From the NCBI GenBank assembly GCA_963703855.1, contig CAVPFW010000004.1, positions 208,451 through 272,450 on the forward strand: DNA of 64,000 bases, read 5' to 3'. This stretch comes from AP-15 sp963703855. Lineage in GTDB: Bacteria > Pseudomonadota > Alphaproteobacteria > ATCC43930 > CGMCC-115725. Below, piece after piece: positions 38,052 through 46,365 of the stretch (the stretch's first letter is position 1; each line of letters begins with the position of its first letter). Position numbers and translations under genes: made by a program. The notes beneath the pieces are model-generated. The model was not told the DNA's origin and made no database searches. It saw only the letters and a program-made list of their open reading frames with translations.

Positions 38052-38814
38052 GTGGATCTCGCATTGCGGGCGAGCGTATTGGTGCTCGGCGGCACCGGCG
38101 AGGGACGCGATCTTGCCCGAGCTCTCGCGGACGAGCCCGGCATACGTGTCGTCAGCTCGCTGGCCGGGCGCACGGCCAACCCGCGGCTGCCGCCCGGCGA
38201 GGTGCGGATCGGCGGGTTCGGCGGGGCGGGCGGTCTCGCCGCCTATCTGCGCGAGCAGGCCATCGCCGCCGTCGTCGACGCCACCCATCCGTTCGCGGCG
38301 GCGATGGGACGAAACGCCGGCGGCGGCTGTCGGAAAGGCGGCGGTGGCGCTGCTGCGCTTGGAACGGCCGGCATGGCGGCCGATCTCCGGCGACGATTGG
38401 ATCGAGGTGGACGATTGGCCCGAAGCAGCCGAGCTCGTCGGCAGGACGGCCCGGCGGGTCCTGCTCGCGGTCGGCCGTCGGGAACTCGCAGCCTTTGCCG
38501 CGATCGACCATGTCTGGTACCTGGTGCGTTCGGTCGAACCTCCGAACCCGATGCCCCCTTTCCGGCAGGCCGAATTCCTGCTGGCCCGCGGGCCGTTTGC
38601 GCTGAACGGCGAGCGCAGCCTGCTGGCCCTACACCGCATCGATACCATCGTGTGCCGGAACAGCGGCGGTTCGGCCGCGGATGCGAAGCTCGTCGCCGCC
38701 CGCGAGCTCGGCATCCGGGTGGCGATGAAGCGGCGCCCGGCGCGGCCTGACGTGCCGATCGTCGCCTCGGTCGCCGAGGCGGTTTCCTGGGTGCGGTCGC
38801 TCACCGCCCGCTGA
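38052..38814 (+). CDS. cobK: Precorrin-6A reductase CobK, with a frameshift
   Basis: NADPH-dependent reduction of precorrin-6A in B12 synthesis. The N-terminal frame reads VLVLGGTGEGRDLARALADE, VVSSLAGRTANPR and VVDATHPFAAAMGRN. The rest is in another frame: WYLVRSVEPPNPMPPFRQAE, ALNGERSLLALHRIDTIVCR, NSGGSAADAKLVAARELGIR and EAVSWVRSL. Deleting one G at about 38322-38326 joins them into about 253 residues. The start is GTG 38052 or an upstream TTG at 38007. It ends 10 bases from the facing cobJ stop, inside the cobalamin block, supporting the assignment. Confidence 0.88.
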
Positions 38815-38824
38815 CGGATTGCGC

Positions 38825-40549
38825 TCACTCGTCGTACCGCCGGGGCGTGTAGACCCACCTCCCTCCGTCGATGCGCGGAAAGGCTTTGGTCGTCGACGAG
38901 CCGATGATCACGACGGTGCGCATGTCCGCATTCGACGGCGACAGCTCGGCCAGAGAGAGCACCCGGGTGGTCTCGCCGGGACGGCCGATGTCGCGCCCGA
39001 GGACGACCGGCGTCTCGGGCGCGCGATGGCCGCGGATGATCTCCACAGCCCGCCCGAATTGCCACGGCCGGGCCTGCGAGATCGGATTGTACAGCGCCAG
39101 CACCAGGTCCCCCGCCGCCGCGTGCGCCAGCCGCCGCTCGACGACCGGCCATGGCTTGAGGTTGTCCGACAGCGACAAGACGCAGAAATCGTGCCCGAGC
39201 GGCGCCCCGGTGCGGGCCGCCGCCGCGTGCGCCGCCGAGATCCCCGGGATCACCACCAGCTCGACCCCGTGCCACGCCGGGTCATCCGAGCGTTGGAGCG
39301 CCTCGAGCACCGCGCTCCCCATCGCAAAGATCCCCGGATCGCCGGACGACAGGACGGCGACCGAACCGCCGCGCGCCGCCAAGGACAGGGCGTGCCGGGC
39401 GCGATCCATTTCCGCGCGGTTGTCCGAGGGATGGATCGCCTGCCCCTCGCGGAAGGGACCCGCCATCCGCAGATAGGGCTCGTAGCCGATGATGTCCTCG
39501 GCGGCAGACAGGGCCGCGCGGGCGGCGGGTATCATCCATTCGCCCGCTCCCGGACCGAGCCCGACCACGGCCAAATGCCCGCGGCCGCGGCCGAGCGCCG
39601 CCACTGCGATCGGCGACGCGGCGATCGCGAGCCCGACCGGCTCGTCGATCAGCGGCGCCGCCGGCGGATCGGGCACGGCAACCGCGAGGAGGCGGGCGAT
39701 CAACTCGCGGTCCCCGGTGGTCGGCGATGGGGTCGCGAGAAGCCGCAGCGGTCGGCCGAGGGCGGCGGCGGCGGCGTGAATCTCGGGTTTCGCGGCGTGG
39801 TGCTCCGCGGCAACGACCGCAGCGACCGCGTGTGGCGACAGCCCCAGCCGACCGAGGGCATTCGCGACCAGCTGCGGCAGATCCGGGCGTCCGGCGACGA
39901 CCGCCGCCGCAACCGAGCGCGGATGGTACATCAGCTCGCGATCGGCGGGCTCGCGATCGTAAGGGGCCACCGTGATCGACAGATTTCCGTGCCGATCGAA
40001 CGGCAGGCGGGTGTCGGCGAGCCAAGGCGCATCGCCCGACAGCCTGACCCGCTCCCCGGCGAGCAGGTCCGCCATGAAGCGCTTGGCGTCGCCGGGGTTG
40101 CGCAGCTCGTAGCCCTCGGGCGGGTTTTCGAACCCTGCGGCAAACCGGACTTCGCCCGAGGCGGTAATGGCGGGCGCGGTGTTCAGCACCTCGGCGACGA
40201 CGCGCGCCAGGGTGTTGACCCCGCGCAGCCCGCCGAGCAACGGCACGACCGCGCTGCCGTCCTCGGCCACGGCGAGGACCGGCGGCTCGGCCCGCTTGTC
40301 GCGGAGCACCGGCGCCAGCGCGCGGATCACGATGCCGGCGGCGCAAAACGCGACGATCGGAACGTCGTCGCGAAACAGCTGCCGCAGGGTGCCGCCGAAA
40401 TCCTCGAAGACGGCATCGGCTCCGGCCACCCGGCCGCAGAGCCCGTGGATAAGGGCGCCGGCCAGCGCGCTCCGGACGCGCCGCGCCGCCGCGAGGCTGC
40501 CGTCGCCGAGAACGACGAGGGCGGGGGAACGGCCGCTCACCCCTGCCAT
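38825..40549 (-). CDS. cobJ: CbiG-CobJ fusion: cobalamin protein CbiG plus precorrin-3B C17-methyltransferase
   Basis: A 574-residue two-enzyme protein. Residues about 1-340 are CbiG: an N-terminal domain (VPIVAFCAAGIVIRALAPVL), a middle domain (RFAAGFENPPEGYELRNPGD) and a C-terminal domain homologous to CobE (MYHPRSVAAAVVAGRPDLPQ). CbiG opens the ring-A lactone. Residues about 345-574 are CobJ, a SAM-dependent methyltransferase that contracts the ring, with HLAVVGLGPGAGEWMIPAAR, GGSVAVLSSGDPGIFAMGSA and DLVLALYNPISQARPWQFGR. ATG 40547-40549 overlaps the cobI stop by 13 bases. It is the last gene of the riboswitch-led operon. Confidence 0.93.
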   Translation of the reverse strand: MAGVSGRSPALVVLGDGSLAAARRVRSALAGALIHGLCGRVAGADAVFEDFGGTLRQLFRDDVPIVAFCAAGIVIRALAPVLRDKRAEPPVLAVAEDGSAVVPLLGGLRGVNTLARVVAEVLNTAPAITASGEVRFAAGFENPPEGYELRNPGDAKRFMADLLAGERVRLSGDAPWLADTRLPFDRHGNLSITVAPYDREPADRELMYHPRSVAAAVVAGRPDLPQLVANALGRLGLSPHAVAAVVAAEHHAAKPEIHAAAAALGRPLRLLATPSPTTGDRELIARLLAVAVPDPPAAPLIDEPVGLAIAASPIAVAALGRGRGHLAVVGLGPGAGEWMIPAARAALSAAEDIIGYEPYLRMAGPFREGQAIHPSDNRAEMDRARHALSLAARGGSVAVLSSGDPGIFAMGSAVLEALQRSDDPAWHGVELVVIPGISAAHAAAARTGAPLGHDFCVLSLSDNLKPWPVVERRLAHAAAGDLVLALYNPISQARPWQFGRAVEIIRGHRAPETPVVLGRDIGRPGETTRVLSLAELSPSNADMRTVVIIGSSTTKAFPRIDGGRWVYTPRRYDE

Positions 40550-41268
40550 TTGCGCCCGGGGATCAGGATCATCGAGAAATACGGCACCATGTCCGGGTCG
40601 ATTTCCGAGAGCGGCAGGCAACGCTGGTTCGACATCGTCGCGCGCTCGACGTAGAGCGCCCGCTCGCCGTATCCGAGCCGCAAGACGACGCGCCGCACCT
40701 TGGCGAAATTGTTGCCGAGCTTGATGATCGCCGCTGCGTCGGCCTGCGCCAGCCGCGAGGCCAACTCCGCCTCGGAAAGCATCCCGGAAAGGACGGCGAG
40801 GCTCTGATTGCGGTAGGCCAACGGCGCGCCCAGCACCGCGGCGCAGGCGACGACCGAGCACACCCCGGGGACGATCTCGATCGGATAGCGGTCGGCCAGA
40901 CGATCGTGCAGGTACATGAACGAGCCGAAGAAAAGCGGGTCGCCGGCGCAGATCACCGCGACGTCCAGCCCTTCGTCCAGATACTTCGCGACGTGTTCGG
41001 CCGCCGCATCATAGAAGCTCGAAATAACCTGCTCGTAGCACAGCGGCGGCGGCAGGCGCTCGGTCGTCACCGGAAAGACCAGTGGGACGACGACTTGATC
41101 GGGCCGCAGGTATGATTCGATGATGGCGAAGGCATTCCCCTTCTTTCCCTTCGCCGCGAGATAGGCGACGACCGGGGCCTGGCGCAGCCGGCGAAGCGCC
41201 TTCAGGGTGATCAGCTCGGGATCGCCGGGGCCGACGCCGAGGCCGAGCAAGCGGCCGGGGCGCGCCAT
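40537..41268 (-). CDS. cobI: Precorrin-2 C20-methyltransferase CobI
   Basis: Methylates precorrin-2 at C20 with S-adenosylmethionine. The 243-residue tetrapyrrole methylase has LLGLGVGPGDPELITLKALR at the start, the SAM loop DVAVICAGDPLFFGSFMYLH, the VPGVCSVVACAAVLGAPLA segment and MSNQRCLPLSEIDPDMVPYF at the end. The start codon abuts the upstream cobG-cobH stop with no spacing, and its end overlaps the cbiG-cobJ gene. Confidence 0.95.
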   Translation of the reverse strand: MARPGRLLGLGVGPGDPELITLKALRRLRQAPVVAYLAAKGKKGNAFAIIESYLRPDQVVVPLVFPVTTERLPPPLCYEQVISSFYDAAAEHVAKYLDEGLDVAVICAGDPLFFGSFMYLHDRLADRYPIEIVPGVCSVVACAAVLGAPLAYRNQSLAVLSGMLSEAELASRLAQADAAAIIKLGNNFAKVRRVVLRLGYGERALYVERATMSNQRCLPLSEIDPDMVPYFSMILIPGRKWQG

Positions 41269-41895
41269 CTACTCGGTCTCCATGGCCAAGGCGTTGACCG
41301 CCGCCGCGGTCATCGCGCTGCCGCCGCGGCGCCCGCGGAGCACGATGAACGGCACGCCGCGGCTGTCCTCGGCCAATGCCTGTTTCGCCGCCGCGGCGCC
41401 GACAAATCCGACCGGGAACCCGATGATCAGCGCCGGCCGCGGGGCGCCCTCGTCGAGCATCTCGATCAGCCGGAACAGCGCGGTCGGCGCATTGCCGATC
41501 GCGACCACCGACCCGGCGAGGTGCGGATGCCACAGCTCCAGCGCGGCGGCCGACCGGGTGTTGCCGATCCTCCGGGCGAGATCCGGCACCCGAGGATCGC
41601 CGATCGTGCACATGACCGCGTTGTCCGCCGGCAGCCGGGCGCGGGTAATCCCTGCCGCGACCATCGCCGAGTTGCACAGGATCGGCATGCCCGACGACAG
41701 GGCCCGGCGCCCCGCCGGCGCGGCATCCGGCGAAAACATCAGATCGGCGATCACCTCGACCATGCCGCTCGCATGGGCGATCCTGACCGCCAGTTTTTCC
41801 AGATCGCCGGGAATGCCGGTCAGATCGGCCTCTTCGCGGATCATGGCAAAGGAGCGGCGATAGATTTCCCGGCCGTCGCGAAGGTATTCGATCAT
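41269..41895 (-). CDS. cobH: Precorrin-8X methylmutase CobH (internal start of the cobG frame)
   Basis: Moves the C11 methyl group to C12 to form hydrogenobyrinate. Starting at ATG 41893-41895 the protein is 208 residues, the usual CobH length: MIEYLRDGREIYRRSFAMIR, the catalytic-His segment VRIAHASGMVEVIADLMFSP, and RIGNTRSAAALELWHPHLAG then VVAIGNAPTALFRLIEML. RBS GGAGG at 41902-41906 lies six bases before this ATG, so CobH can be translated separately whether or not CobG reads into it. Confidence 0.88.
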   Translation of the reverse strand: MIEYLRDGREIYRRSFAMIREEADLTGIPGDLEKLAVRIAHASGMVEVIADLMFSPDAAPAGRRALSSGMPILCNSAMVAAGITRARLPADNAVMCTIGDPRVPDLARRIGNTRSAAALELWHPHLAGSVVAIGNAPTALFRLIEMLDEGAPRPALIIGFPVGFVGAAAAKQALAEDSRGVPFIVLRGRRGGSAMTAAAVNALAMETE

Positions 41896-43284
41896 CCCCA
41901 TCCTCCGCCGGCAGCGGCGAGTTTGCGCGGGCGCGGTTTCGCGCAGGCGCTCGGCGGCCTGCGCCAGGCTCAGATGGCCGGCGAGCGAAACTCCGAACCT
42001 GCCGCCGCCGCCGGCCTTGGCAAGCAGCTCGTAGGTTCCCCCGGCGCAGGCGAGCAGGGTAAAATCGGCAACGCCGGCGCAGGCACATGATTTCGCGCAG
42101 CCGCTCAGATGGATCGAGCGCGACGCTGCTGCGGCGGAACCGAGGGCTCGGGCCAAGGCCAGCGCATCCGCCTTGGTGTCGGACAATGCCCGCGCGCATC
42201 CGGTCGACCCCGAGCAGGCGGCCAGCGCGGCCAACGGATCAGCGGGATCGCAGGTCAGACCCAACCGGGTCAGAGCCCGGACCGCGGTCTCTGCCCGCTC
42301 GCGCCGGACCGATGGGACGATCACGCTGTGCCACGGGGTCAAGCGGATGCTGCCGTCGCCGAATTCTTCGGCGATTTCGGCCAGCCGTACCAGGATGCCG
42401 GGCGACAGGCGGCCCAACGGAGGGATCGCGCCGATAAACGCCAACCCATCCTGAAATTGCCGTCCGATGCCGACATGCCCGAGCGGCGCCGGGGTTCGGC
42501 GGCGCCAGGATACGACCGGCGCGCCGCGCTCGACCCGTCCGGGGAGGCGCTCCGCCAGGCGTGCGAATAACTCGGGACGGCCGATCCGCGCGAGCAGGTG
42601 CCGAAAGCGGGCCACCTCGGGATCACGCGCCGCCGCTTCGGCAAAAAGCGCGAGCGAGGCCGCTACGGCGCCGGCGGCCTGGTGCGGCCTGACCGCAACG
42701 AACGGCGTCTCGTCCTCCGCCACGCCCGGCGGAACCCCGGCAAAGCCCAACGCCATCCTTGTGCCGCCGGCCATGCTCGCCAGCCAGATATCGTGCGGAT
42801 GATCGACGGCGGCGACCCCCTCGCCGCCATCGACCAGAACGCAAAGCTTGGCGGACATGGTTCGCCGCGCTGCACCGCTCTCGATCATCGCGAGAACATC
42901 GCGCGCGATCGGCAACGCATCGATCTGCTGCAGCGGGTCGATGCCCGCGGTCGGGCTCACCATGACGTTGCGGACATCGTCTGCCTCAGGCCGCGCCGGC
43001 CCGAGACCTGCCGTCAGCAGGGACCGGGTCAGTGCCGTCTCGTCCTCTCCCCGAATTCCGCGGATCTGCAGGTTCGCCCGGTTGGTCGCCTCGATGGTCC
43101 CGCTGCCGAAGCGGGCGGCGGCCTCGGCGACGGCGCGCGCCCCGGCTGCCGAGAGCTGCCCGAGCGCCAGCTTGACGCGGCAGACGCCGCCGTCGCGCGC
43201 GGAGACGATGCGGAACAGGCTGGGACAGGCGGAGGCGGAAAAGCCGCGCCGCGCAGCGGCGATATCGGGGGATGACTCGGGCAT
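41269..43284 (-). CDS. cobG: Precorrin-3B synthase CobG and precorrin-8X methylmutase CobH in one reading frame
   Basis: Residues about 1-448 are CobG, an oxygen-dependent, sulfite-reductase-like enzyme. It has EATNRANLQIRGIRGEDETA, the substrate region MVSPTAGIDPLQQIDALPIA, and the Fe-S Cys residues in CSGSTGCARALSD and HLSGCAKSCACAGVADFTLL. The remaining 209 residues are a complete CobH with its own ATG and RBS. The two are joined in frame by a linker of about 15 residues (APAQTRRCRRRMG). A TGA in the other frame lies exactly over the cobH ATG (ATGATC), so a one-base indel near 41920-41930 may have abolished the CobG stop and produced an artificial fusion. First in the operon, behind the cobalamin riboswitch. 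Confidence 0.92.
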   Translation of the reverse strand: MPESSPDIAAARRGFSASACPSLFRIVSARDGGVCRVKLALGQLSAAGARAVAEAAARFGSGTIEATNRANLQIRGIRGEDETALTRSLLTAGLGPARPEADDVRNVMVSPTAGIDPLQQIDALPIARDVLAMIESGAARRTMSAKLCVLVDGGEGVAAVDHPHDIWLASMAGGTRMALGFAGVPPGVAEDETPFVAVRPHQAAGAVAASLALFAEAAARDPEVARFRHLLARIGRPELFARLAERLPGRVERGAPVVSWRRRTPAPLGHVGIGRQFQDGLAFIGAIPPLGRLSPGILVRLAEIAEEFGDGSIRLTPWHSVIVPSVRRERAETAVRALTRLGLTCDPADPLAALAACSGSTGCARALSDTKADALALARALGSAAAASRSIHLSGCAKSCACAGVADFTLLACAGGTYELLAKAGGGGRFGVSLAGHLSLAQAAERLRETAPAQTRRCRRRMGMIEYLRDGREIYRRSFAMIREEADLTGIPGDLEKLAVRIAHASGMVEVIADLMFSPDAAPAGRRALSSGMPILCNSAMVAAGITRARLPADNAVMCTIGDPRVPDLARRIGNTRSAAALELWHPHLAGSVVAIGNAPTALFRLIEMLDEGAPRPALIIGFPVGFVGAAAAKQALAEDSRGVPFIVLRGRRGGSAMTAAAVNALAMETE

Positions 43285-43390
43285 CGCTTCACTCCGGCGG
43301 CATGACCGGCCAGAGCGAGATCGGGGACCGCATGACCGCCCAACCGCACACCGGAACGCCCCGTCCGGCGTGTTCGCACGTGACCCGCAT

Positions 43391-43556
43391 CGGCGGCAGG
43401 TCTCCTGGCTCGCGGGTCCTCGCCGTTCGTCGCCTTCCCAGCGGCCGGGACCGCCAGTGGCTGTCGACGAACGGCTCGCCGCTTACAGTTGCGGGGGCAG
43501 CCGCGGCTTCGGCGCAATGCCTCACCGTGTTCCCTCTCGGGCCCTCGCGGGCACCG
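43391..43556 (-). ncRNA. Cobalamin riboswitch upstream of cobG
   Basis: Read on the minus strand, the leader begins GGTGCCCGCGAGGG, contains AGGGAACACGGTGAGGC, then the B12 box GCCCCCGCAACTGTAAGCGG, CAGCCACTGG, CTGGGAAGGCGACGAACG, and ends GCGAGCCAGGAGACCTGCC. These are the conserved elements of the AdoCbl riboswitch in the right order, with pairing of the final stem AGCCAGGAGACCTGCC region. It ends about 105 bases before the cobG start. Binding of coenzyme B12 is expected to switch off the cobG-cobH-cobI-cobJ operon. No separate switch is seen for cobL, cobK or cbiD. Confidence 0.95.
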
Positions 43557-43665
43557 CCGACAGCAGGAGTGTAACATGGTCGCGCCGATTGTCGTAAAGA
43601 TCATGGGTCCGGCCCCGATAGGCGCGGGGCCCCTGGGCATCTCGGCTCCGACCCGGATCCATCGA

Positions 43666-44928
43666 ATGAGCACGCGGATGCAGCCATGGCTGACCTTGGT
43701 GGGGATCGGGGAAGACGGGCTCGCCGGCCTCGGCGAACCGGCCCGCGAGGCGGTGCTTCAGGCGCGCACCCTGATCGGCGGTCGGCGTCATCTGGCGCTG
43801 GTGCCGGCCGCACTCGTGCCGGACCCGGGACAGGAACGGATCGTCTGGCCGAGCCCCTTCGGTTCGGCCTTCGACATGCTGTCGGCCAGGCGGGGAACGC
43901 CGGTCAGCGTGCTGGCGAGCGGCGATCCGATGTGGTTCGGGATCGGCGCCAGCCTGTGCCGGCTGTTCCCGGCCGAGGAGCTTCGTGTTTATCCGGCGCC
44001 GTCATCCTTCGCCCTGGCGGCGGCGCGGCTCGGCTGGCCGCTGCAGGAGGCCATCTGCTTGAGCGTGCACGGGCGGCCGCTCGACGCGCTGCATCCGCAT
44101 ATCCATCCCGACGCCCGTCTGCTGATCCTCAGCGAGAACGGGCATACCCCGGCCGCGATCGCCCGATTGCTGCGCGAGCGGGGGTTCGCGCCGAGCCGGC
44201 TCTGCGTCCTCGAGCATCTCGGCGGGCCGCGGGAACGCCGGCTCGACGGCCGCGCCGGCGACTGGCCCGACGATCCGGCCGCGGATCTCAACCTCGTCGC
44301 GGCCCATTGTCTGGCGGGCCCCGATGCGGTGCGGCTGCCGACTTTGGCGGGGCTGCCGGATGCCGCCTACATTCATGACGGCCAGCTGACCAAGCGCGAC
44401 GTGCGGGCCTCGACCCTGGCCCATCTGGCCCCGTCGCCGGGCGAATTGCTGTGGGACGTCGGCGCCGGCTGCGGGTCGATCGGGATCGAATGGATGCGCT
44501 GCCACCAATCGTGCCGGGCGATCGCGATCGAGGCCGACGCCAAACGCTGCAGGCTGATCGAGCAGAACCGGCAGCGCTTGGGGGTGCCCGGCCTCGCTGT
44601 CGTCCACGGCCGCGCCCCCGAGATGCTGGAGGGTCTGCCGACGCCCGGCGCGATCTTCCTCGGCGGCGGGCTCGCCGGTCGCGGAGTGCTGCAGCGATGC
44701 TGGGACGCTCTGCCGCCCGGAGGCCGTCTCGTGGCCAACGCCGTAACCCTGCAGAGCGAGGCGATATTGACCGAGTGGCGGCAGCGCACCGGCGGCGAGC
44801 TCACCCGCATCTCGGTCGCCCATGCCGCCCCGCTCGGGCATTTCGACGCCTGGCGGACGGCGATGCCGGTGACCATGCTCAGCGCCACCAAACCCGGCGA
44901 GCCGACCGCCTCGGGCCAAGCGGGCTAA
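43666..44928 (+). CDS. cobL: Precorrin-6Y C5,15-methyltransferase (decarboxylating) CobL
   Basis: A 420-residue bifunctional enzyme: the CbiE half methylates C5 and the CbiT half methylates C15 and decarboxylates. The CbiE part has LTLVGIGEDGLAGLGEPARE, VSVLASGDPMWFGIGASLCR and RLLILSENGHTPAAIARLLR. The CbiT part has the SAM motif GELLWDVGAGCGSIGIEWMR, AIEADAKRCRLIEQNRQRLG and GAIFLGGGLAGRGVLQRC. ATG 43666 or ATG 43678 are both possible; the frame open upstream overlaps the riboswitch of the divergent operon and is not coding. Confidence 0.94.
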   Translation: MSTRMQPWLTLVGIGEDGLAGLGEPAREAVLQARTLIGGRRHLALVPAALVPDPGQERIVWPSPFGSAFDMLSARRGTPVSVLASGDPMWFGIGASLCRLFPAEELRVYPAPSSFALAAARLGWPLQEAICLSVHGRPLDALHPHIHPDARLLILSENGHTPAAIARLLRERGFAPSRLCVLEHLGGPRERRLDGRAGDWPDDPAADLNLVAAHCLAGPDAVRLPTLAGLPDAAYIHDGQLTKRDVRASTLAHLAPSPGELLWDVGAGCGSIGIEWMRCHQSCRAIAIEADAKRCRLIEQNRQRLGVPGLAVVHGRAPEMLEGLPTPGAIFLGGGLAGRGVLQRCWDALPPGGRLVANAVTLQSEAILTEWRQRTGGELTRISVAHAAPLGHFDAWRTAMPVTMLSATKPGEPTASGQAG

Positions 44929-44959
44929 GCACTCGACTTGAAATTAAGGGTTTTACCTC

Positions 44960-45215
44960 AGTAGATTACCGTTACCCTCCGCGAAAGCAGGAGGGGCAAC
45001 CGCCGGCGAGCTTGCGGCCCCCTGTTCAAGCCAGGGGCAGGCTCTGGATTCCCGCTTCCGCGGGAACGACGAATAAAGTCAGCGTTAAGAGCCCGACTAA
45101 AATGAAGTAAGCGATCTGAATAGGTTATCGTCGCCCCCGCGGAAGCGCGGGGGTCCAGGGCAATCTGCTTGTGCGCTCGCGGCCCTGGGTTCCCGCGTCC
45201 GCGGGAATGACGAGA
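44960..45215. repeat. Two related palindromic repeat modules
   Basis: Modules at about 44975-45075 and 45128-45215 each contain a GC-rich hairpin followed by a TTCCCGC(T/G)TCCGCGGGAA hairpin (near 45048 and 45188). They lie between the convergent cobL and cbiD. They belong to the same general class as the repeats near 28.5 kb and probably are extragenic palindromes. No gene is seen between 44929 and 45252. Confidence 0.65.
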
Positions 45216-45252
45216 AGCACCTGAACTCAACCGAATCATTTCGAGTCAGGCG

Positions 45253-46365
45253 TTAAGAGCTGCGGCCGGCGAGGCGGCCCTGGCGGTCGAACACCAGCAC
45301 GTCGAGCGCGATCGGCGCATCGCCGAGCACCTCTTGCGCCACCGCCTGTGCCTGTTGCGCGATCACGGCCGCGAGCGGGATCTGTTCCCGTTCGGCCAAG
45401 GCCAGCACCGCCATCGCCGTATTCGCGGTTTCGGCCTCTAGCACCACCTGCGGCGCGGCCCCCAGCGCCGCCAGACGGCCGGCCAGCCACCCGATGCCCA
45501 CCTCGCTGCGTTTGGAATGGAGGTCGAGCGCGCCGCCGGCGAGCTTCGACAGTTTGGCGAAGCCTCCCGCCACCGTGACCCGGTCGATCGGGTGCCGGCG
45601 CAGATATTTCAGCATGCCGCCGACGAAATCGCCCATGTCGATCATCGCCTCCTCGCCGAGCCCGAGCAATGCGCGGGCGGCAGCCTCCGAGGTGTTGCCG
45701 GTGCAGCCGACGACATGGCGAATGCCGGTCGCCCGCGCCACGTCGATGCCGCGCCGGATCGAATGGATCCAGGCCGAGCACGAATAGGGCACGACGATCC
45801 CGGTGGTGCCGAGGATCGAGATGCCGCCGACGATCCCGAGCCGCGGGTTCCAGGTCTGCGGCGCCAGCTTTTCGCCGTCCGGCACCGCGATCTCGATCTC
45901 GACATCCGCGGCGATCCGGTGAATCGCGGCGAGCGCCCGGATGGCGTCGGCCATGATCCGCCGCGGGGCGGGGTTGATCGCCGGCTCGCCGACCGCCAAG
46001 GGCAATCCCGGCTTGGTGACGGTGCCGACGCCCTTGCCGGCCTTGAACACGATCCCGCTCCCCGGCGGACCATGGGCGACCCTCGCCTCGATGACCGCCC
46101 CGTGGGTCACGTCGGGATCGTCGCCGGCGTCCTTGACCACCGAGGCCATCGCCCACCCGTTTCCCAGCGCCGTCTCGTGCAAGGCAAATGACGGGCATTC
46201 GCCGCGCGGCAGCGCGATCGTCACCGGGTCGGGAAAGCGGCGCGTCATCAGCCCGACAAACGCCGCCGCCGCCGCCGCCGTAGCGCACGCCCCAGTCGTC
46301 CACCCCCGCCTCAACTGCTTCCGCGACCCCGCCATCTCCGCCACATCCGCCACCGTCCCCGCCAT
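45253..46365 (-). CDS. cbiD: Cobalt-precorrin-5B C1-methyltransferase CbiD
   Basis: Methylates C1 of the corrin intermediate; the analogous step in the classical aerobic pathway is done by unrelated CobF. The 370-residue protein from ATG 46363-46365 has RRGWTTGACATAAAAAAFVG, VVKDAGDDPDVTHGAVIEAR, VFKAGKGVGTVTKPGLPLAV, INPAPRRIMADAIRALA, LGIVGGISILGTTGIVVPYS and GDFVGGMLKYLRRHP, all typical. The frame continues upstream for 116 codons encoding an unrelated sequence, so either this ATG is used or the product is a fusion. It is convergent with cobL and has no riboswitch of its own. Confidence 0.93.
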   Translation of the reverse strand: MAGTVADVAEMAGSRKQLRRGWTTGACATAAAAAAFVGLMTRRFPDPVTIALPRGECPSFALHETALGNGWAMASVVKDAGDDPDVTHGAVIEARVAHGPPGSGIVFKAGKGVGTVTKPGLPLAVGEPAINPAPRRIMADAIRALAAIHRIAADVEIEIAVPDGEKLAPQTWNPRLGIVGGISILGTTGIVVPYSCSAWIHSIRRGIDVARATGIRHVVGCTGNTSEAAARALLGLGEEAMIDMGDFVGGMLKYLRRHPIDRVTVAGGFAKLSKLAGGALDLHSKRSEVGIGWLAGRLAALGAAPQVVLEAETANTAMAVLALAEREQIPLAAVIAQQAQAVAQEVLGDAPIALDVLVFDRQGRLAGRSS

